DNA of 64,000 nt from CAXRDE01 sp964229355 (GTDB lineage: Bacteria > Cyanobacteriota > Sericytochromatia > UBA7694): contig CAXRDE010000002.1 in the NCBI GenBank assembly GCA_964229355.1, positions 62,001 through 126,000 on the forward strand. The letters are read 5' to 3'. A program made the position numbers and the translations under genes. Below the pieces are notes generated by a model. The model was not told the DNA's origin. It saw nothing but the letters and a program-made list of their open reading frames with translations, and searched no databases. This document shows positions 59,608 to 64,000 of this stretch, piece after piece (position 1 is the stretch's first letter; each line of letters opens with the position of its first letter).

Positions 59608-60674
59608 TAGAGCAGTTGATCTTTCTTCAGGTTTTCTAAGTGTTTGACGATGTCTCGCACGTCCTGGGAACGCTCCATACTGCTAATGAGCAAAGCGTCA
59701 GGCGTGTCCACCACAATGAGGTCTTCAATACCGATGGTGGCGGTAAAGCGATGTGGAGAATAGATGTAGCTATTGTGGGTGTCAATGGCGTGAACTTCAC
59801 CCCGTAAGACGTTGCCAAACGGATTTTGGGGACTCATGTGATAAACGCTCTCCCAGGAGCCCACGTCGCTCCAACCAAAATAGCTTTTAATAACATAGAC
59901 CCGTTTGGACTTTTCCATAATGCCATGATCAATGGAAAGGGGAGTAAGGGGAGCGTAAAGGGTGCGGAGTACAGATTCAAAACGCGGGTCTGTGGGGTCC
60001 GCGGGCAATTCGCTAAAGGCCTCCATAAGATCTGGTAGGTAGGTGCGGATTTCAGATTGTAAGGTTTTGGCTTGCCAGACAAACATGCCTGAGTTCCAGA
60101 GGTAGCGCTCAGACTGCACATAGCGACGGGCGGTTTCTAAATCCGGTTTCTCGACGAATTGTTTGACCCGATGGACGCCTTTGCTTTCAGCGGCATCGGC
60201 GTACAAAATATACCCATAGCCTGTTTCTGGGCGGTTGGGTTGAATGCCAAAGGTAATCAGGGCTTCTTTTTCCTGGCAGTAGCGCACCGCTTGTTCCACA
60301 GTCTCTAAAAACAGAGGCGTGTCTTGAATCAGGTGATCCGAAGGCAAGACCAGCATGGTGGCTTCAGGATCCCGTTGGCATAAGGTGTGGGCTGCTAAAG
60401 CAAGACAAGGTGCTGTACTACGGCCCATGGGCTCTTTGAGAATTTGCCAGGGTTCAAGGTCGGGCAATTGCTCTTGTAACACACCCACCTGATCTTCACG
60501 GGTCACAATGAGCACACGCTCCTGTGGCACCAGAGAGGCAATGCGATCCACGGTTTCTTGAATGAGACTTTGCTCACTGAAGACGCCTAAATACTGTTTT
60601 GGACAATGCTGACGGCTGCGGGGCCAAAAACGTGCACCCACACCTCCGGCAAGAATAACTGCATATAATGACAT
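59607..60674 (-). CDS. manC: Mannose-1-phosphate guanylyltransferase
   Basis: 355-aa nucleotidyltransferase making GDP-mannose from mannose-1-P and GTP. N-terminal LAGGVGARFWPRSR, PSDHLI with the catalytic Asp, ETGYGYI, QFVEKPDLE and WNSGMFVW, DVGSWES. It is the short (~350 aa) monofunctional form without a phosphomannose isomerase domain. It lacks a Shine-Dalgarno site; an extended -10 lies 6 nt before ATG, so the mRNA is probably leaderless. Confidence 0.95.
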   Translation of the reverse strand: MSLYAVILAGGVGARFWPRSRQHCPKQYLGVFSEQSLIQETVDRIASLVPQERVLIVTREDQVGVLQEQLPDLEPWQILKEPMGRSTAPCLALAAHTLCQRDPEATMLVLPSDHLIQDTPLFLETVEQAVRYCQEKEALITFGIQPNRPETGYGYILYADAAESKGVHRVKQFVEKPDLETARRYVQSERYLWNSGMFVWQAKTLQSEIRTYLPDLMEAFSELPADPTDPRFESVLRTLYAPLTPLSIDHGIMEKSKRVYVIKSYFGWSDVGSWESVYHMSPQNPFGNVLRGEVHAIDTHNSYIYSPHRFTATIGIEDLIVVDTPDALLISSMERSQDVRDIVKHLENLKKDQLL

Positions 60675-60680
60675 GGGATT

Positions 60681-60689
60681 ATTGTATCA
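60681..60689 (-). promoter_or_regulatory. Extended -10 of manC
   Basis: TGATACAAT on the minus strand, ending 6 nt before ATG 60674. With no ribosome site present, transcription is expected to start at or near the A of ATG. Confidence 0.5.
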
Positions 60690-60708
60690 CGTTGTATGCC
60701 GTAACCTT

Positions 60709-60717
60709 TGTTAAAAT
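60709..60717 (+). promoter_or_regulatory. Extended -10 of S9 peptidase gene
   Basis: TGTTAAAAT, extended -10 without a clear -35. It gives a short leader carrying AAGGA before ATG 60743 and excludes the in-frame upstream starts near 60668. Confidence 0.45.
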
Positions 60718-60742
60718 ACGAATAAAAAATAAGGATTCTCAT

Positions 60743-62620
60743 ATGGCTTTAACCCTTCCCTCACAAATGTACACCGAGCATGTCCCTGAAATTCCCGATA
60801 CCCTCAGTGAGCGGGTTTTACAGTATATGCTCGCGCGCTCCGCTTTCTTTTGCGACTGGAATCCCCAGGGCGAAGGCATGCTGATTTCTACCCGTTTTAG
60901 CAATACCTACCAACTACACACGGTGGCCAGTCCTGGGGCCGCGCGTCAACAAATGACGTTTTATCCTGAACCCTTGTACAGTGCTGAGTATCGGCCACTG
61001 TCACCGTCAGTTGACCATCGTTCGGGCATTTTGTTCTCAATGGACACCGGCGGCGCAGAATATTATCAGATTTACTATACGGATTTAGAGACGGGGCGGC
61101 GGCAGTGTCTGACCGACGGCGAATCTAAAAACGGCTCCCCCCTCTGGAGTCCTGATGGACAGCAGGTGGCCTTTAGCAGCACCTTGCGCAATGGACGTGA
61201 TCACGACATCTACTTGAAGACCGTGGATAACGCGGAAGCCCCGGAGATGATTTGTAAGGTGCAGGGCATGTGGGGGCCGGTGGCCTGGTCGCCCAATGGC
61301 AAAAAGCTGCTCTTAATGGATTATTTGGCGGCTACAGAAACTTATTACCATTTGCTAGATCTTGAAAGTGGTGAAGTACAGGCCTTGTTTACCGACCGGG
61401 GCAAAGTGGCCTATGGTAGCGCCTGTTTTACCGCCGATGGTTCAGGGCTTTATTTTGTGGCGGATTTTGACAGTGAGTTTATGCAATTGCAATACCTGGA
61501 TTTTGCCGATGACGAAGTGCGTTGTCTGACCCCTGATATTCCCTGGAACGTGACCACCATTCGCCGCTCTCATCAGGGGAACCAATATTTGTTCTGTACC
61601 AACGAAGAGGGTTTGAGTCATTTGTATCTGATGTCCGCAGAGACCCAGACTTATCGCCGCTTGAACTTGCCCACCGGAGTAATCGGTAACCCCCGCTTTA
61701 GTCCCGATGATACGCAAATTGCCTTCAGTTTGCACCGTCCGAATCATCCTGCGGATGTGTACAGTTTGCAGCTGGCCTCAGCGGAGCTTTTGCGCTGGAC
61801 CCACTCTGAAGTGGGGGGACTCAATACCCGTGATTTTCCTTCGCCTGAGTTGGTGCACTACCCCAGTTTTGATCAGCGTCAGATTCCTGCGTTTTACTTT
61901 AAGCCCCGCCAAAAGTCTGATCGTCCCTACCCGGTGATTATTCATATTCATGGGGGGCCTGAAAGTCAATACCGACCCACGTACTCTGCGCTGTTTCAGT
62001 ACTGGCTCAATGAACTAGATATCGCCGTTGTGGCCCCCAACGTGCGCGGCTCTAGCGGGTACGGCAAAAAATACATTGAAATGGATAACGGCTACCTGAG
62101 AGAAGATTCCGTCAAAGATATTGGAGCCCTCTTGGACTGGATTGCAGAACACCCTGAGCTGGATGAAAAGCGGGTGTGTGTTTATGGGGGGTCTTATGGT
62201 GGCTATATGGTGTTGGCAGCCCTGACACACTTTAGTGAACGCTTGCGCTGCGGCATTGAAATTGTGGGGATTAGCCATTTTGTGACCTTTTTAAAAAATA
62301 CCAAGTCCTATCGCCGCAATTTACGCCGGGTCGAATATGGTGATGAGCGAGATCCCCAAATGGCGGCCTTTTTACACAATATTTCGCCCAAAACCAATGC
62401 CCATAAGATCAAGCGCCCGCTGATGGTGGCCCAGGGTTTAAACGACCCGCGCGTGCCAGCTTCTGAAGCAGAGCAAATTGTGCAGACTGTGCGTGAAAAT
62501 AACCAGGAGGTCTGGTACCTGCTGGCCAAAAACGAAGGTCACGGTTTTCATAAACAAATGAATTTGCACTATTACTACAGCGCGATTTCTCTCTTTTTAG
62601 AAGAATTTTTGCTCGATTAG
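60743..62620 (+). CDS. Prolyl-oligopeptidase family peptidase (S9)
   Basis: 625-aa serine peptidase. N-terminal ~360 residues are a TolB/PD40-like propeller (WSPDGQQVAF, WSPNGKKLLL, FSPDDTQIAF). The C-terminal alpha/beta hydrolase has IHIHGGPESQYRP, VAPNVRGSSGYGKKY, catalytic Ser484 in GGSYGGY, Asp568 in LNDPRV and His600 in EGHGF. It should cleave peptides, as acylaminoacyl- or dipeptidyl-type S9 enzymes do. Start at ATG 60743 with AAGGA upstream. No signal peptide, so cytoplasmic. Confidence 0.93.
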   Translation: MALTLPSQMYTEHVPEIPDTLSERVLQYMLARSAFFCDWNPQGEGMLISTRFSNTYQLHTVASPGAARQQMTFYPEPLYSAEYRPLSPSVDHRSGILFSMDTGGAEYYQIYYTDLETGRRQCLTDGESKNGSPLWSPDGQQVAFSSTLRNGRDHDIYLKTVDNAEAPEMICKVQGMWGPVAWSPNGKKLLLMDYLAATETYYHLLDLESGEVQALFTDRGKVAYGSACFTADGSGLYFVADFDSEFMQLQYLDFADDEVRCLTPDIPWNVTTIRRSHQGNQYLFCTNEEGLSHLYLMSAETQTYRRLNLPTGVIGNPRFSPDDTQIAFSLHRPNHPADVYSLQLASAELLRWTHSEVGGLNTRDFPSPELVHYPSFDQRQIPAFYFKPRQKSDRPYPVIIHIHGGPESQYRPTYSALFQYWLNELDIAVVAPNVRGSSGYGKKYIEMDNGYLREDSVKDIGALLDWIAEHPELDEKRVCVYGGSYGGYMVLAALTHFSERLRCGIEIVGISHFVTFLKNTKSYRRNLRRVEYGDERDPQMAAFLHNISPKTNAHKIKRPLMVAQGLNDPRVPASEAEQIVQTVRENNQEVWYLLAKNEGHGFHKQMNLHYYYSAISLFLEEFLLD

Positions 62621-62690
62621 TGACAGATGCGGTGGCAGAATAGGCTAAAGGCCTTCTACAATGGAAACACTTGTCTTTTGGAGAATTGTT

Positions 62691-63854
62691 ATGACCCCTC
62701 AACTTAAACGGTGGGCAGTGCTCGGTTTGAGTACCCTTTGCGCCCTTTCTTCCACCGCTGCGGCCATGCCTTATCAGCATGTGCGTGTTTCAAATATGTC
62801 AGAGCTGGTGCAAGCCCTGGGTTCCCATCGCACCATTCACTTAGCGCCTGGCGTTTACCGCGCAGCTACAGAACAACCCACCCTTTTGTTAAAAAACCTC
62901 TCCAATGTGCGTATTGTGGGGGAAGACGCCCAAAAAACCATTTTGGCCAACGACCGCTGTCATACGCCGCTGCTGGCCTTTGAAAACAGCAAAGATGTGC
63001 GGGTTGAAAACCTGGGCTTTGCCCGTTTGCAAGCGGACGCTGATGAACAACTGGACTGTCGCCCGGAGCCCGTCAAAGAACTGCGTGGCCGCAACCGGCC
63101 TTTGGTCAAGCCCATGAGCAAGATCGCGCAATGGCAGCAACTGGCCACAGAAATTATTCAGCGTCGTCAACAGGGCATTGAGTTGCCCGATTACACCGCG
63201 GATATTTATCCCCAACTGCGTGAACAGGTGCATCAGGACACCCGTGCTTTCCGTCCTGAAGAAGATGCCTGGTCTGAGCGTCGTGAGTCCATGCGCCCCC
63301 GTCTGGGTAAGGACTACGCCTTTAAACACGGTAAGTTTTGGCATGAGTCAGGCAAACAAGCACAGCCTGCAGCAATGGTGTTTGACCGTACCGAAAATTT
63401 ACTGGTGGCCTTAGATGAACAGGCCGAGGTGATTTTTGCCGTTGAAGCCCGGAACAATACCCGTCGCAGCTGGACTCACCCTGAGTCCTGGCTGAAGGAC
63501 AACGCCATTGTGCCCCAGTCCAATGCCCCTGCGCCCAATGGTATTTATGCCATGGGTCGGGCTTTAAAAGATCGTCCTGAAAGCGGTGTGGACTTCGGTT
63601 CCTACCGTATTTTGATCGCCGGGGGAATGCCCACCCTGCGGGAAATTCTTTTCCACTCTCGCGATAATCGCTTGCAGAAAGAAATTCCCTGGAATATTGA
63701 TCAAAATGAGTCTAACTCACGTACGCTGGGCTGTATTTTGCTGCAAGATCCCGATCTGGTGGTGTTGGCCAATACCCTGCAGTACACCAAAAAGCCTATT
63801 GCTCTGGTGATTCAAGGTCGCTACGCGAAAAACCTGCAGTCACCGACGTTCTAA
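62691..63854 (+). CDS. Secreted beta-helix/YkuD-like fusion protein
   Basis: 387-aa protein. Start at ATG 62691 with GGAGA just upstream; -10-like TACAAT at 62657-62662. Signal peptide MTPQLKRWAVLGL...AAA cleaved near 25. Residues ~28-115 look like the first coils of a right-handed beta-helix (TIHLAPGVYR, NLSNVRIVGED, NSKDVRVENLGF). A charged linker follows (~120-210). The C-terminal ~170 residues resemble L,D-transpeptidases (YkuD): VFDRTENLLVALDEQ, NAPAPNGIYAMGR, His322 in LFHS, and Cys348 in SRTLGCILLQDPDL, in place of SHGC. The His before Gly-Cys is Leu here. Fold call tentative. Confidence 0.8.
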   Translation: MTPQLKRWAVLGLSTLCALSSTAAAMPYQHVRVSNMSELVQALGSHRTIHLAPGVYRAATEQPTLLLKNLSNVRIVGEDAQKTILANDRCHTPLLAFENSKDVRVENLGFARLQADADEQLDCRPEPVKELRGRNRPLVKPMSKIAQWQQLATEIIQRRQQGIELPDYTADIYPQLREQVHQDTRAFRPEEDAWSERRESMRPRLGKDYAFKHGKFWHESGKQAQPAAMVFDRTENLLVALDEQAEVIFAVEARNNTRRSWTHPESWLKDNAIVPQSNAPAPNGIYAMGRALKDRPESGVDFGSYRILIAGGMPTLREILFHSRDNRLQKEIPWNIDQNESNSRTLGCILLQDPDLVVLANTLQYTKKPIALVIQGRYAKNLQSPTF

Positions 63855-63860
63855 GGTATT

Positions 63861-64000
63861 GTGCTCACGGATCTGGGCTTTGCACAGCGCTTCTTGCAGG
63901 CTTTATTTCCGGTTCCTTTGAGCCATTTTGAAACTCTGGATTCGGGCTGGCATTGTCAGACCTTAGCGTTTCGAGCCCAGGAGCACGCGTTGGTGCTGAA
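63861..64000 (+). CDS. Possible phosphotransferase, 3' partial
   Basis: GTG at 63861 with AAGG just upstream, open to the window end (46 codons). The translation VLTDLGFAQRFLQAL...HFETLDSGWHCQTLAFRA fits the start of aminoglycoside-phosphotransferase/choline-kinase-like proteins (LDSGW motif). Too short to be certain. Confidence 0.45.
   Translation, partial: MLTDLGFAQRFLQALFPVPLSHFETLDSGWHCQTLAFRAQEHALVL

Noticed and set aside
60668..60742. 25-residue N-terminal extension of the S9 peptidase
   Set aside because: It would include the extended -10 box at 60709-60717 and has no ribosome site; ATG 60743 has AAGGA.

Overview
The window reads as chromosomal DNA of a Gram-negative (diderm), free-living bacterium of roughly 50% GC. 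It is dense with ordinary genes, and most are packed in overlapping operons. It codes for many lipobox lipoproteins, a meso-diaminopimelate pathway, a class A PBP, an LysM/M23 peptidase, type IV pilus motor genes, a phytochrome and a group-3 sigma factor. I see no rRNA, tRNA, CRISPR array, integrase or IS element. The mix of phytochrome, pilB-pilT-pilC with roadblock proteins, TIG/NHL lipoproteins and Ser/Thr/Pro-rich lipoproteins is compatible with the non-photosynthetic relatives of Cyanobacteria (Sericytochromatia/Melainabacteria/Blackallbacteria). That placement is a low-confidence inference.

1-14 kb: the end of an unknown gene, then two tandem ATP-grasp ligase paralogues. Next come two large secreted lipoproteins, a TPR/GT41 (SPINDLY/OGT-like) glycosyltransferase, and two nearly identical Ser/Pro-rich lipoproteins from a 1.27-kb direct duplication. 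14-20.5 kb: an Rpn-type nuclease, a dapC-dapE-dapD operon (succinylase route to DAP/lysine), a GT4 glycosyltransferase and hutG. 20.5-25.1 kb: an accessory, partly decayed stretch. It has a coiled-coil lipoprotein, a frameshifted TauD-like dioxygenase remnant, small orphan ORFs, a secreted-looking repeat/barrel-like protein, and a multiply frameshifted ATP-grasp remnant.

25-35 kb: a phytochrome kinase that keeps its photosensory and ATPase motifs but lacks the H-box histidine, preceded by a tandem palindromic operator. Then a MazG-like pyrophosphohydrolase, an orphan xanthine-dehydrogenase small subunit, an LysM-M23 envelope peptidase, and a GAF/GGDEF cyclase coupled to a PBP1A-type synthase. 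35-43 kb: TIG/NHL and poly-Gly lipoproteins, a WecA/TagO-like polyprenyl-phosphate sugar-1-P transferase, a TLC-like nucleotide transporter and a left-handed beta-helix acyltransferase.

43-58 kb: the conserved prkA-yeaH-spoVR stress/starvation trio, then an operon running LC7 repeat protein, LC7, pilB, pilT, pilC, sigma factor. A phnD-phnC-phnE importer follows. 58-64 kb: an MBL hydrolase, a small unknown gene next to manC, an S9 peptidase, a beta-helix/YkuD-like protein, and the start of a possible phosphotransferase.

The least explained systems are the membrane-anchored LC7 protein with seven FDxNxLDxxLDDLFG repeats feeding a pilus motor whose PilB carries a zinc ribbon, the GT41 enzyme set among Ser/Thr/Pro-rich lipoproteins, and the H-box-less phytochrome with its operator. 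A recurrent extended -10 promoter (TGnTANANT-like) precedes at least seven genes and in two cases predicts leaderless mRNAs.
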